DNA from: Amborella trichopoda
Taxonomy: Eukaryota > Streptophyta > Magnoliopsida > Amborellales > Amborellaceae
Direction of reading: 5' to 3'
Assembly: GCF_000471905.2 (NCBI RefSeq)
Contig: NW_006498549.1
Span: 1,515,763-1,579,762, forward strand
DNA length: 64,000 nucleotides
Shown one piece after another: positions 31,887-43,600 of this stretch. The notes beneath the pieces were generated by a model. That model was not told the origin of the DNA. It did not search any database and saw only the letters and a program-made list of their open reading frames with translations. Position 1 is the first letter of the stretch. Each line of letters opens with the position of its first letter. A program made the translations under genes and the position numbers.

Positions 31887-32968
31887 TGTGGACACTCTAT
31901 TTTAAATTTGGCAAATACTATGGCTTCCTGAACTTTTAGAATCACACTTAATCTAGTAAACTCAAATCCATAGGTCACACAACCTACCTTGTGACCCAGA
32001 ACCAGTCTGCCTGCTCGCCCTATAGAAACCATGTTTTGATCTAGATTTCTGTAAACACCCTGTTTTACCAAAAACATCATTAAAAATAGTAAAAAAATCC
32101 GTTTTGACCCAAATTTTTTCTTAGAGCTTCACAATAGGCTGAGGAAGACACCCACATTGAAAACCATCACTTTGGACAAGTTTTGGTTTAGGCAACATGG
32201 GTGTATCACCCAAGTCAACCTACAATTGACCTGTTTTACCAAAACAATCATTAAAAATAGTAACCTAAAGTTTCTCTGAGAGCTTCACAAGAGGCTGAGG
32301 AACACACCAGAAGTGAAAAATATCAATTTGGACCAAAATTGGCATGTGTGACACCGAGTGTGCCGCCCAGCCTTAGGCGACACAAGGCATGTGTGACTCT
32401 CAAAAGTTGACGTTTTGACAGAGAATTTGCTTGTTACACGTGCTTATCTTTCCCAACGAGTTTTAACCTTTATAAGGCCTCTTTTTGTGGTCATTTGACG
32501 AGAGAGATGAGGGTGAGAGAGAAAACCTATGATAGAGAGAGAAAACTTGAGATAGAGATAGAAACCTCAAAGAGATTGGAAACCCTAGAGATAGCTTCAG
32601 GAAATACCCAACCTCCTGGAACTTCAACCCTTAAGCCTAAGAGAGCCTAGACCTAGGACACCTACAACCATCCACCCTATACTGAAAAGACTTGCTGGCT
32701 AATATCTGGATCAGAGAGACAAAAGAGGATCGGTTCTGATACAGGCGAGCCCTAGAAGGCTCGGGAGTCCCGGGCCATCCAGCCCGGTTCGATATCATTT
32801 TCTTCCATTCTATCTCTTTTGCTTTTATTGTTTTCATTTTATTTTGATCAGTTTGTTTACTTAACAATCGTATTTTGTAATGTTTTGGATTATTTTGGCC
32901 CTACAACACATCTGAGAGTATATATGCTCGTTTTCGAGCAGATCTAGCCTCATATCTGAATTCAATTT
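31887..32968 (+). repeat. 5' LTR (part homologous to the 3' LTR)
   Basis: Shares with 39434-40645 the words CACACAACCTACCTTGTGACCCAGA, read as two pieces, TCTCTGAGAGCTTCACAAGAGG, AAAAGACTTGCTGGCTAATATC-like and GATCTAGCCTCA. Similarity stops at about 32968 (CTGAATTC), after which the two sides differ; the LTR may extend to about 33380 with the right copy truncated. It has two units of the GAGAGAGAAAAC minisatellite where the right LTR has more. Confidence 0.8.
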
Positions 32969-33420
32969 GTTTGTTTTGCTTGTTTTGTGTGCATTGTGTG
33001 CTTGCCTTTATTTTAATTGTGTGCTTCTTTACACACTCCAGCATACATCGGACTGGGAGTGCCTGGGAAACCAGCAAACAAATATTTCGAAAACCCCAAA
33101 AATATGCATTAGCGTCGTAAGGGGAACCTAGCTTTGTGAGTCGAGGCGGTTGGGATTCGCGTAACTTTAATTGTGAGCGCCCCTCCGTAATCCTTTGTCT
33201 CAAAGCAACTTTGCGTATAATAGGACCTGGTGAACATCCTATAACAGGAGGTCAGGACCTATGTGGGGACCTATATCAGCCTAGCCGCATTTCAATAGTT
33301 AGGAACCCACTCTCAAGCCAAGCCTATCTATAATACTACGTCAAAATTTTTCGCGTGTTAGCTTACTTATTTATGTTGGTTAATCTTAGATCTTAGTTTG
33401 GACCCGCTTTTAGTCCTAAC

Positions 33421-34030
33421 TGAACTCTCTGGGTCCAAGTTTAGGCTTGTACTCAGCTTAGCTCAGGTCCGAACCAGGTTTCGCCTTGGTCCGAATTTAA
33501 TCCGCCTTAGGGTCCGAGCCGAGCTCGTTCCTAGCTCATCTCTGATCCAGACCAGATCCATACCGGGTTTGATCATCAAAATTCTCTGGGTCCGAGTCTA
33601 GGCTTGTACCCAGCCTAGCCTAGGTCCGAACCAAGTTCACACTCAGGTCCGAACCTAGGCCCCCTTTTGGTCTGAGCCGAAGGCTCGGCCCTAGTTTATC
33701 CTTGATACAGTCCTAGTCCACACCTCGTTTGATCATCAAAACTCTTTGGGTCCAAGTTCAGGCTTATACCCAGCTTAGCCCAGGTCCGAACCAGGATCAC
33801 ACCCAGATCCAAACCTAAGCCCCCTTTTGATTCGAGCCAAGGGCTCGTGCCTAAACCAACTTTGATCCAGTCCGGGTCTACACCTAATCTGATTATCACA
33901 ACCCTCTTGGTCCAAGCCCTGGCTTGCACCCAGCTCAGTCAAGGTCTGAACCAGGCTCACACCCAGGTCCGAACCCAGACCCACTCTTGGTCCGAGCAGA
34001 GACTCATACCAATCTAGTCTAGGTCTAGGT
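33421..34030 (+). repeat. Tandem array, about 160-bp unit, in retrotransposon leader
   Basis: Four units beginning CTCTGGGTCCAAG or a variant near 33424, 33581, 33741 and 33901 (period 157-160). Each contains CAGGTCCGAACCAGG, GTCCGAGCC and TTTGATCATCAAAA-type words. It lies between the LTR and gag, where a long leader is expected. Confidence 0.88.
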
Positions 34031-35420
34031 TCTAGCATAGGTCTAAGCTTAGAGTTGCCTCTAGAGCTAGACTAGGCTGACCCTAGTTCTCGGTTCAAAC
34101 CAAAACCCATTGAGTCTAACAGGTATCATCCATTCTAGTTCTACCCTAGAACTTAGTTAGAGTTTTGCCCCTAGAGACATAATAGGTCTACCCTGAGGTG
34201 TCGAGTCTAGATCTCACCAAGTCTAGGAATTATGACCCATGGCAGAGCAAAGTCCAACCCTATGGCCCCTGCTCAGTCTAGATCCAGAGTACCTAGTCAG
34301 TCCTAAAGGCACCATCACAGTGCTCCCTCATAGATCATCCATAGCACTGGTGTCAGTGAGCCGACTCTCGATCCACATAAAACCAAACCTAGCCGTCCAA
34401 GCCTCCTTTAAGGCCACCCTTTAGAAGTCACAAGTCAACATGTTAATAAGGTTTGTAATACCCTGAATAATCAAGAGATCACGCCAGGGACAATCCTCCA
34501 GGACATAGAGGTTAACCTAAAATCCAGTCGGCACAATAAGAATAAGGCCCCAACCTAAATCTTTGAGTCAACCGATCTAAGTCGGATGAACCCCAATGGT
34601 CATATAGCAGCCCAACATTCCAATATTGGCAATCAGCCTGTTAGTGGGCGAGTGAGCTTACATACAACTAGGGCAAGTCGACCCAAGCAACCAATCACCA
34701 GTGAAGATCAGGGTCTTGACCTAACTTGATATAAAGACAATCATAAAGTGCATGCTTACTTTCAAGACCTCATCAACAGAGGATACACCATCCAGCGCAC
34801 TCAATCAAGGAAAGTGATGTCAGAAGCTCAAGTCATAGGCCAAGTCCAACATTTTAGCTCAAACCAAGATGATCTTAGGGCTGTTAGCCTGCCAATCCAG
34901 CCCACTACGAGCCAGGGGTCTAGTTCTAATCATCACTCGAGCCTAAGGCTACCTAGAGGGCAGACTCGCTCTGGCAATAATCATGGCATTCCTTCACTCT
35001 TTCAATCCAGTGTTGGGGCAAGAGAATACCCTAATCCTAGGGATAGATCATCCAACCAAGGTTAGGGCCAAGTAGACCTAGCCGCCCAAGATCAGAGGTC
35101 TAGTCGTCATAACAGCTTGAGTCGTCCATCTCAGTTAAGTGGTGATCCTATCCTGTAGGCCTTAAATGGCCAAGTTGTGCAACCTCTGAGTAATGGGTAT
35201 GCTCTGACCCAATTCAACTCGGGTGAGCCTACAAGCCGACAACCGGCACATCAAGTTCAACACTTTCCTCAGGTTCAGTCCTTGGGGTAACACCCTACAT
35301 GGGCCCAACAGTCGGTTCATACGAGTCACATACCACAAAATCATGTTCAACAGACATACAACCGAGCCAGCTCACAGCTTAAACATCTGCTCAATTCGCT
35401 CGTATGAAACACCTCTAAGA
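34031..35420 (+). other. Retrotransposon leader, decayed
   Basis: GC-moderate sequence between the array and gag. Frames of up to 105 codons (34748-35065: Gln/Ser/Arg-rich, PIQPTTSQGSSSNHHSS) may be a degraded gag N-terminal extension. No family similarity seen. Confidence 0.35.
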
Positions 35421-35505
35421 CTCTTTAGAAAAAATAAGAATATGGGATTTCTTAACTCCTAAGGCTTATGTACAAGAAATTCTAGGAAACCTAGAAAATC
35501 TACCA

Positions 35506-36558
35506 GTGGGGTTTGTGATGCCACAGTTCAGAAACAGATTTTTAGGGAAAGAGGATCCTGAGTCATACATCAACGCTTACTTATTGATGGTCCACACACT
35601 GCGAGACCGACCCAACCAACTTAAGGTCATGTTCTCGCATAGCTTAAAAGAAGAACCTTTGATGTGCCACCGAAGATTCATGAAGGAGGACCCTCAAGCA
35701 ACTCGTGACGAAATGTTCAGGCAATTTTCCTCCCGCTATAGTGGAGGAAGACCAAGGCCTGTCACCCTTAGTGAGTTAACTTCCACCAAACAGAAGTCGG
35801 GCGAGTCTCCTTCCCTGTTTATAACCAAATTTAGAGAGGCCGCTATGCGAGTCATTGAAACTCCACTCCCTGAAGCTATGAAGGTAAGCATAGCATTAGA
35901 GAACATGACTCCAGAATATGTCACGTTCTTCAGTGTGGGGGCAATCCCTTACTCATTTGATGTTACACTTAAAAGAATATCGCGATATGACCGAGCAAAG
36001 GAAGAAAAAGCCGCAAATGAAAAACCCTCTCAAGAAGGAGAGGTAAACATAATCAAGGAAAGCAACTCTTTTGCAAACCATTCACAAGGAAAGACTAAAA
36101 TTCATTCTACCACATGGAGAATGCAAACTTCTACACCAAGGCAATTCACTCGCATTGATGAGCCTATGACCGATGTCATGAAGAAGTTACTTAAGGCAAG
36201 GCTCATAGTACCGACAGCAGCCAAGATTCCTCCTTTCCATGGAGGCGACATGTCTCAATGGTGCGATTGGCATCAAAATTATGCTCATAGCACAGAGGAA
36301 TGTCTAGCTTTCAGACATAGAGTTCAAGATCTCATCGATAACGGCATGATAAGTGTCAAAAAGGAAGATGTTGACGGTAGAGAGGAATCAGAAACTCTAG
36401 ATGTCTCGACAAAAAATACAGATATCAACCTGATTAATTCAGGAGAATCACAAGTTATGCCCAAAGCCGAAGAACATCAACAAATACCTTGGAGTATAAG
36501 AAGAAATCAACTAGAAAGTCCAGTAGATCAAGAACAAAGTGAGCATAACCTCACCTAA
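35506..36558 (+). CDS. gag: Ty3/gypsy gag polyprotein
   Basis: 350 residues from a GTG at 35506; the frame is open upstream to about 35410 (RIWDFLTPKAYVQEILGNLE), so the true start is unclear and may be 5'. Structural capsid protein that packages element RNA. Residues 1-140 match the plant retrotransposon gag capsid fold: FLGKEDPESYINAY, then MFSHSLKEEPLMCHRRF, FRQFSSRY and SLFITKFREAA. Around residue 255-280 CDWHQNYAHSTEECLAFRHR forms the CX(n)H..C knuckle-like motif typical of this group, followed by VQDLIDNGMI. No stop or frameshift, unusual in this window. A protease does not follow. Confidence is high for gag, low for lineage. Confidence 0.88.
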   Translation: MGFVMPQFRNRFLGKEDPESYINAYLLMVHTLRDRPNQLKVMFSHSLKEEPLMCHRRFMKEDPQATRDEMFRQFSSRYSGGRPRPVTLSELTSTKQKSGESPSLFITKFREAAMRVIETPLPEAMKVSIALENMTPEYVTFFSVGAIPYSFDVTLKRISRYDRAKEEKAANEKPSQEGEVNIIKESNSFANHSQGKTKIHSTTWRMQTSTPRQFTRIDEPMTDVMKKLLKARLIVPTAAKIPPFHGGDMSQWCDWHQNYAHSTEECLAFRHRVQDLIDNGMISVKKEDVDGREESETLDVSTKNTDINLINSGESQVMPKAEEHQQIPWSIRRNQLESPVDQEQSEHNLT

Positions 36559-37620
36559 GAGTTAATGACTAAGTATACTCAAGATCAAAGCAGTGGGATG
36601 AACTTAGCTCCAAGCCCACAACTAAAGAAAAGGGAAAAGAAAGGTGTATCACACATGGAATTTCACTCCAAGATACACTCCCAAAAGTGGCACAAGAAAC
36701 CCCCTTCACTAGAGTCACACTAAAGCATATGAATCCTTCAACCCATACTTCCAAGTTAACACAATAAATGGTTCATACGTGTGCGGCAACGAATTAAACT
36801 TGCAAGTGGAATATGAACTCGAGTATAAGCTCAACCAAGCTTTTGAAGCTATGGACTCCCAAGCCCATGACGACAAAAAAAACCTTAATTCTAAGACAAT
36901 AATTAGTGAGGGGGCAAATGTACAAGTACTAAAAAGAAGCCCTTCACCCCAAAACATTGACGACCCACCTAAGTGGCTTCAATATGATGATGACGACGTT
37001 TCATAAATTGATGTGATCCAAATCAACGAGAAGGAATCATCTTCCAAACAAGGGGACCCCAAAGTCTCTCATTATGCTTCCAAACAAGGGGCCAACACCT
37101 AAAATATCAAAACAAGATGAACCTTTAGAAATTCTAAGGGGCCTACCTGGGCCACCTTCACCAAACTTCTTGGCCAACCCACCTATGTGGGATGAGGAGC
37201 CAAGCTCAGATGATTTAATCAAGTCAACTCCTGAGGTGAACCCAGTTATAGATAATGGAAAAGAAAAAAACCCAAATTTGACTATTCCTAAAGATTTGGA
37301 ATCTTCGCTAGAGTTAATAAAACTCGAACCTTTGAAAATTCTAAAGCGCCCAACTGGGCCATTTTCACAAGAGTTCTTAAATGATCTGCCAATCTGGGAT
37401 TGAGAATTGGATGTTGAAAATCCGACCATGTTACCTACTCAAGAGGCAAGCTCTCTAAAAGTCATTAACGACATGAGCACAACTCCAATAACTGGAGCAC
37501 CATCATATCAAGAGAATTCATCCTATGAAGAACAAGTTCCCAACGGAACAGAAAGTCCTGTAGGGGCAACCCCATCAAAATATTCAATAGCTCTCATGAA
37601 GAGGACACAATAGGGGCAAC
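36559..37620 (+). pseudogene. Post-gag region with degenerate Pro/Trp repeats
   Basis: Three frames (36779-37006, 37074-37403, 37407-37613) separated by single stops. They repeat one theme: SPSPQNIDDPPKWLQYDDD, LPGPPSPNFLANPPMWDEE and PTGPFSQEFLNDLPIWD, each preceded by an E/K-rich L(K/E)ILK/R segment. It looks like a tandemly duplicated 60-80 residue module, now broken. The position after gag would normally hold protease; no Asp-Thr/Ser-Gly motif was found. Confidence 0.5.
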
Positions 37621-38245
37621 TAATGAGACTGAACCCTTCTTCGTTGACTCCCAAACTGCTGTAAGTCCATCTAATACCAACTTAATTACTATTCTGGTGT
37701 AAAAGTATCACCTAAGATCGAGCACTGAGCAAGAGCCTACTAAGAAGTTAATCTCTGAAAAACAATTCAAAATTTGCAATGAAAAAGATAATCGAAAAGG
37801 AATTGGGTGATCACTCACCCCTTGCAAATAACCAAATGAGGCATTCATGCTTCACACTTCAAAAGGTATTAACGCCTAATGTGTAACATGAAGTACTCCA
37901 TTAATGGAAAACCCTGATGATCCTATCCGTTCATACAAAAGGCTAAGGGATTTGGAAACTGAGAGTAATTTTAATCCCAAAATCAAGGTTCAAGTGGATC
38001 AGTTTAAATGAAAAGTTCAATGGAAATTCAACAACCATTGTCAAAGAGATTTTGGATGCCAACCTAGGTCAAGGGAAATAAGAGGAAGACAGATATTAAA
38101 ACCTCCCTGCCACTTGGAGGAGGAAAAGATGATCGAATTCTTACATGATCTTAAGGCGAATTGCTAAAAAAAAAGGGGCACCTTTGACTCTTCTTCCTCC
38201 TCCTCCTCTTCCTTTGTCATTGTTTTCTTCTTCTTCAAAAACAAA
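37621..38245 (+). other. Retrotransposon interior, no domain seen
   Basis: Short frames only; no pol motif. A CT-rich run at about 38190-38235 ends the segment. Confidence 0.4.
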
Positions 38246-38250
38246 AATCT

Positions 38251-38460
38251 GCTGGGCTGAAAATTCGAAAGGAATCCCAAGCATGGAAAAAAAGGCTACC
38301 AGGCTGAAAACCTGAAAGGGACCTCGAAGCGATGAAAAAATAAAAAATAAAAAAAATCGCTAGGCTTAAAATTCGAAAGGAACCCCAAACTTTGGAAAAA
38401 AAAGGTACCGAGCTGAATAATCGAAAGGGACCCCGAGGCGACGAAAAAAGAAGAAGTTCT
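38251..38460 (+). repeat. Tandem array, about 50-60-bp unit
   Basis: Four degenerate units of GGCTGAAAATTCGAAAGGAATCCC or variants, followed by an A-rich spacer with GCGATGAAAAAA or TGGAAAAAAAGG. Minus frames through it (38235-38501) are Phe/Ser-rich by-products. Confidence 0.82.
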
Positions 38461-38869
38461 CTCCTTCTTTCTAATCTCCAAAGTCTTTTCTCTCTAAACA
38501 TCTTCTTTTCCTCCCCTGAGTCAAAGTGGTGTTAAAAGAAAAATCAATAAGCATTAGGCTGACGGAATGTTATTAAGGACCTAGATCATCTGAAACTTCG
38601 GAAAGTGGGTGGTGGAGGAATGAAATTGAAAATCCAAAGAGATTTTGAACATCCAAGGATGGTATTCTATATTTTCAAGACTCTGTTTCGCTCAAAACTC
38701 CAGAGAACTCTCCTTGATGATCAACACGTTGCTGCGGTTACCGTGTTGCTGCCTCGTCTCTCTCTTCGGATTCGGCCAGACAAGTCTCTTTCTATAGAAA
38801 GCCGTTTCCTATAGAAGGCCTTAGGAAATCCTGAGGAAATTCAAGAAAATGCAGGTTTACAGATTTGAA

Positions 38870-39315
38870 ACTGAAGTTAAGTGACATGACCAGAAAATCC
38901 AATTTGAGTTTCAAGCTTATGTAACTCACCAAAATCTCACGCCGAAAACCCTAGGAGGAAAAATGCCTTAGGTGGGTGAGCTTGATGAGCGCAATGACTT
39001 GGAGGGATAGTTGGTGTGCCCTCTGACCACGGGACATCAGGAATAATTTTCATTGTCTGCATTATCCTCTCTTTTCTTAAACCTATAGACAACTTTAGGA
39101 AACCTTAAGGAGATCAAAGAAGATGTTAGGGCTAAAAATTTTCGAACTGCAAAACCCCTGAAGTTAAGTGGCATGGCCAGAAACTCGAGTTTCAAGCTTG
39201 TGCAACTTATCGACACCTCGTGCTGAAAACCCTAGGAGGAAAAATACCCTAAGTGGGTGAGCTCGATGAGCGCAATGACTTGGAGGGATAGTTGGTGTGC
39301 CCTCTGACCACATGA
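38870..39315 (+). repeat. Two-copy direct repeat, 287-bp spacing
   Basis: CTGAAGTTAAGTGACATGACC (38871) and CTGAAGTTAAGTGGCATGGCC (39158) begin two copies that share AAAACCCTAGGAGGAAAAAT, GAGCGCAATGACTTGGAGGG and GTTGGTGTGCCCTCTGACCAC. It lies just upstream of the 3' LTR. Confidence 0.9.
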
Positions 39316-39420
39316 CCTTAGGAAGCAGTCTTTGACATTCACCTACCCCTCGAAGGACAGGGAACACCAGAGTGTCTACTTCTTTGCCACTCACCTGTCC
39401 CTCGAAGGACAGGGAGTACC

Positions 39421-39433
39421 AAAGAGGGGCAAC
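39421..39433 (+). promoter_or_regulatory. Polypurine tract
   Basis: AAAGAGGGGCAAC directly before the TG of the 3' LTR, the expected primer for plus-strand DNA synthesis. A related GAAGGACAGGGAG tract occurs twice upstream (about 39352 and 39401). Confidence 0.75.
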
Positions 39434-40645
39434 TGTAGACACTCCATTTTAAATTCGACAAATTCTATGGTTTCCTGAACCCTTAGAACCTAGTAAACCC
39501 AAATCCAAAGTTCACACAACCTACCTTGTGACCCAGAGCCAGTCTGCCTGCCCGAAACCCTGTTTTGACCCAGCTTTCTGTAACGCCCTGTTTTACCCAA
39601 AAAATCATTAAAAATAGTAAACAAACCTTTTTTGACCCAAATTTTCTCTGAGAGCTTCACAAGAGTCTGAGGAAGACACCAAATTTGAAAAACATCACTT
39701 TGAACAAATTTTGGTTTGGGCGACAAGGGGTGTGCTGCCTAGGCGACACAAGGCTTGTCGCCCAAGTCATCCTACCATTGCCCTCTTGTACCAAAAGATC
39801 ATTAAAAATTGTAAAAAAATTTGTTTTGACCCAAAATTTCTCTGAGAGCTTCACAAGAGGCTGAGGAACATGCAAGAAGTGAAAAATATCAATTTGGACC
39901 AAAATTGGTGTGTCCGACATGGGGTGTGCCGCCCAACCTTAGGCGACCAGAGTGTGCCCCCCAGGTGACATGACCCGTGCTGCCCGGGCGACACGACCCA
40001 TGCCGTCCAAATCCATGACTCTCAAACTTTGACATCTTGACTGGGGATTTGCTTGTTATGAGTGCTTATCTCTCCCAACGAGTTTTGACCACCCTATAAG
40101 GCCTCTTTTTATGGTCATTTGATGAGAGAGATGAGGGAGAGAGAGAAAACATGGGATAGAGAGAGAAAACATGGGATAGAGAGAGAAAACATGGGATAGA
40201 GAGAGAAAACTTGAGATAGAGACAAAAACCTCAGAGATATTGAAAACCCTTGAGATAGCTTCAGGAAACCCCCAACCTCCTGGAACTTCAACCCTTAAGC
40301 CTGAGAGAGCCTAGACCTAGGACACCTACAACCATCTATAGGGCACAACCACCCTATACTGAAAAGACTTGCTGGCTAATATCCGGATCACAGAAACAAA
40401 AGAGGACCGGTTCGGATACGGGCAAGCCCCAGAAGGCTCGGGAGTTCCGGACCATCCGGCCCGATTTGGTATCATTTTCTTCCATTTTATCTCTTCTACT
40501 TTTATTGTTTTTAGTTTATTTTGATCTGTTTGTTTACTTAAAAATCATATTTTGTAACGTCTTGGATCATGTTGGGCCTGTCACAGATCTGAGAGTAGAT
40601 CTGCTCGTTTCTAGGCAGATCTAGCCTCAGATCTGAATTCGATTT
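39434..40645 (+). repeat. 3' LTR, with internal minisatellite expansion
   Basis: About 1.2 kb homologous to 31887-32968. It includes an extra segment of GACATGACCCGTGCTGCCC-type words near 39960 and a 20-bp minisatellite at 40141-40220 not expanded in the 5' LTR. Similarity ends at CTGAATTCGATT, about 40645; the distal part may be lost. Confidence 0.8.
40141..40220 (+). repeat. 20-bp minisatellite in the 3' LTR
   Basis: Four consecutive units of GAGAGAAAACATGGGATAGA, the last with TTGAGATAGA. The 5' LTR has about two looser units at 32515-32560, so the array grew or shrank after insertion. Confidence 0.93.
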
Positions 40646-43600
40646 ATCACACCTTCTCTATCACATTATTTTTTATCAGTTTAAAGTTAAAAATCAGAGA
40701 GATCTTCACCTATAGTTGGTACAATTTTGTATCATAAACAGTATGAAGCATCTACGCAACGCTTATGGGCGAAAATGAACAGTGCTTTTGCCCACAACCT
40801 CATCACCATTCAAAAAAATCAGGCGGTCATACTAGGTCACGAACATGCTCGATCTGTGGTGGTAAAAAATTCACGTGGAATTGCAACGGACGGCTCGGCC
40901 ATTGCCGGTTCGTTCAATAAACCACCATGGATGTAGCAAGTCCGTAACAGAGGCGAAACGTTGTAGCGTTTAGCCTGTAGGCTTCTTTTAGGTTTTATAT
41001 ACATATTCATATATATATATGAAAATGCTGAGGTTAGCCCACTAGCTCATATATACATATAAGCCCAACGACCCAGATTGAATATGGGCCTATCTAACGG
41101 TCATGACCTCATTTCATTTTAAAAAAAATGGATCGGTGACCCAAATCGGCCAACCCAAAAACCATGTCAGATCGGTGGATTGGAGATCTGTATCAGAGAA
41201 TCATCCGGATCGGCTGTTTTCAGCTAAAATGTTTTCAAAACCACATTATAATTTCTCAAAATTATATTTTTTAGGTTTCTAAAAGAAATAGTAGTAATTA
41301 CATTATGATTTTTCATTATTGTGTCGAAAATAAGTAAATACTGAAAACCTGTCTCATGTTGAATATTTGTTATATATTAAATTCATTTTATAATCAAATG
41401 AAAGCTTAAAATGCAACATGACATTAAAATGAATATCTCTAACTCAATTTATTTATTTTATTATTGTATTAACTAAGGGATTTTAATTTTTGAAAGAAGC
41501 CATATGGAACAAATTTAATGGAAGAGGTTATTAGTAGAGAACGAGAGATTTAGTGAAATTATTATTTGCAGTACTTGGTAGAGAGAGAGAGAGTTTTAGT
41601 GGAATTAATTTTAATGAAATTATTAAATCAAACAAACTTTGTATAGGGGGGGTGCACGGGGAGAAGAAAGCAAAATGGGACTCCAAAGCCAAATATTTCG
41701 TGCGGCTCAAATTTATTTCGTGTAGCTCATTATAGTTCATGCGGTAGAGTGAAGAACCTGAAAAATTCCCCACATCGGGCATTTAGAGAAGCAAATGCCT
41801 TTATAAAAGGCTTAGCCACCCAACTCACTAATGTCACATGCGCAGGCCTCATGCTAACATGTGCTTACGAAAGCATGGGAAATGCCTCATACCTACTCTA
41901 AAAAAAGATTAAAAAAAAATTCACAACTCTAACAAAAAATTCAAAAATAGCAAGCAACATGGGGCAGCCGTTTCTAGTAGGTTAAGTTATGATAGAATCG
42001 ACCGATTACTAATAGAACCAACTGATTCTATTAGTCAGTCGGTCGGTTCAGGGGGGGACACAGACAAATCTCAATATTTTGGGGATCTAGATCACTATCA
42101 ACGATTCTTGGTCTAGATTGGGCGATCTCGATCCAAGTCACCGAATTCTCAAACCTTGGTATCAATGTTAGATGGTCTTTGCTTGATTTGTTTGATACAA
42201 GTATGATTGCTGAGAGGAAGAGGAGAGAAATGTCAGTTTTGTGTGAAGAGAGTGTTTACACACGAAAAATTTAGCAGAGCAGGTGTAACCTCCTCTTCAT
42301 TTTCCCTTACAAACTCGTCGATTAGATGGTAGAGGATAAGGGTCCCGTCAATTTGTAACCCTAACAGGTGACTAGTCATTAGATTGTTCCCATATGGGTT
42401 TTGGAAAGGGATTTTCAATAAAAGATGGGAAATTTAGAAATTTTTTTGGAAATACATCAGAAATGAAACGAGAATAAGGAAAGGAAGATGCTCAGTCCCG
42501 ACACTCAGAGTCGGTAGTTGGTTTAGAACCGTACTTGGTGTGTTGACTTTTTCTAGTCCTTCGTAGTCCAACGGGGAGGAGCACTCGACATCAAGGGGTT
42601 TAGGGCACGAGGATATCGGGATTAGGATTAAAGGATGTTAGGATCAGGGCTTGGGCTTAGGTTTTTCAGGATCCAGGGGTGGAGTGACGAGTGTGGGAAA
42701 GTTTTAGTTAGGGTTCAAAATCTCTGGCATGAGGTCCAAAATAAGAGGCCAAGGGCCATATTTATAAACAAAAATCCCTTTCCCTTCAACAATGTCAAAA
42801 TGTTGGATTTAATATGGGTCATCGGTTTGCAGTGCCAATGTCGGTATCGGCATTGGCAACATCATGACTTTAGTGCCATCTAATCATTACGGCAGGTGTA
42901 ACACACTCGCACTCATTTGTGAAAACACTGTTCTGGTGAGTGGCCTGTAATTGGGGTCACTGAGTGGCATCGAGACCACCACTGATGCCACATTCCTAGT
43001 GGTGTACAATGTTGATGGTTTGGACATGCCTTTCCCCGAGCGTTACTACTACATGCGTGGGCATTGCCAATGCTAGCCATAAATATTTTGTTTCCAATAA
43101 TTGGTAATAAAATCATTATTTTCCATGTGTAGGAGGCTGTCTCTTTTAGGCATTGCCATCCCTGACGTTGAGTTGGCACTACCGACACCATCCTTAATTA
43201 TTATTTTTTAAAACTATCTTGCCCTATTTAATGGTTTCACTATTGCACACATGTAGCGGTAGTCTTTACTCAGTGTTGCCACCCCCGGTGCTGGTGTTGG
43301 TACCATTGACATCGGGCCTAATCATTCATTTTTTAATGTTCAATTCTTGACGTTAGCGATACTAACACTGGTGTGGGTACCATCGACATTGTGTTCACGT
43401 GAGGATTCGGGCATTGTTTTTCAATAGGTTTTTAGGCCAGTGGCTTTGGCCAATGATTTTGGGGCACTATTGCTGACAATGTCGCTACCCCTAACTTGGG
43501 TTTTGGTGGCTCTGATGCTAAGGAATGGCCCCTATGTTGTGGTGTTGGTCTTGAGGTGGGCATCGATGGTGCTAGCACTGGTGACTAAAATGTCATTTTT

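Larger units (their letters stand above)
31887..40645 (+). mobile_element. Gag-only Ty3/gypsy-type LTR retrotransposon
   Basis: LTR-like direct repeats start at 31887 (TGTGGACACTCTATTTTAAA) and 39434 (TGTAGACACTCCATTTTAAA) and match for over 1 kb. A purine tract (AAAGAGGGGCAAC) directly precedes the right one. Between them is one real ORF, gag (35506-36558); no protease, reverse transcriptase, RNase H or integrase could be found in any frame. The rest of the interior is filled with tandem arrays (33.4-34.0, 38.25-38.46 and 38.87-39.3 kb). This is the layout of a large non-autonomous derivative of the Tat/Ogre-like group, though the lineage is a guess. The primer site and the exact inner end of the left LTR were not found. 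Confidence 0.8.
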
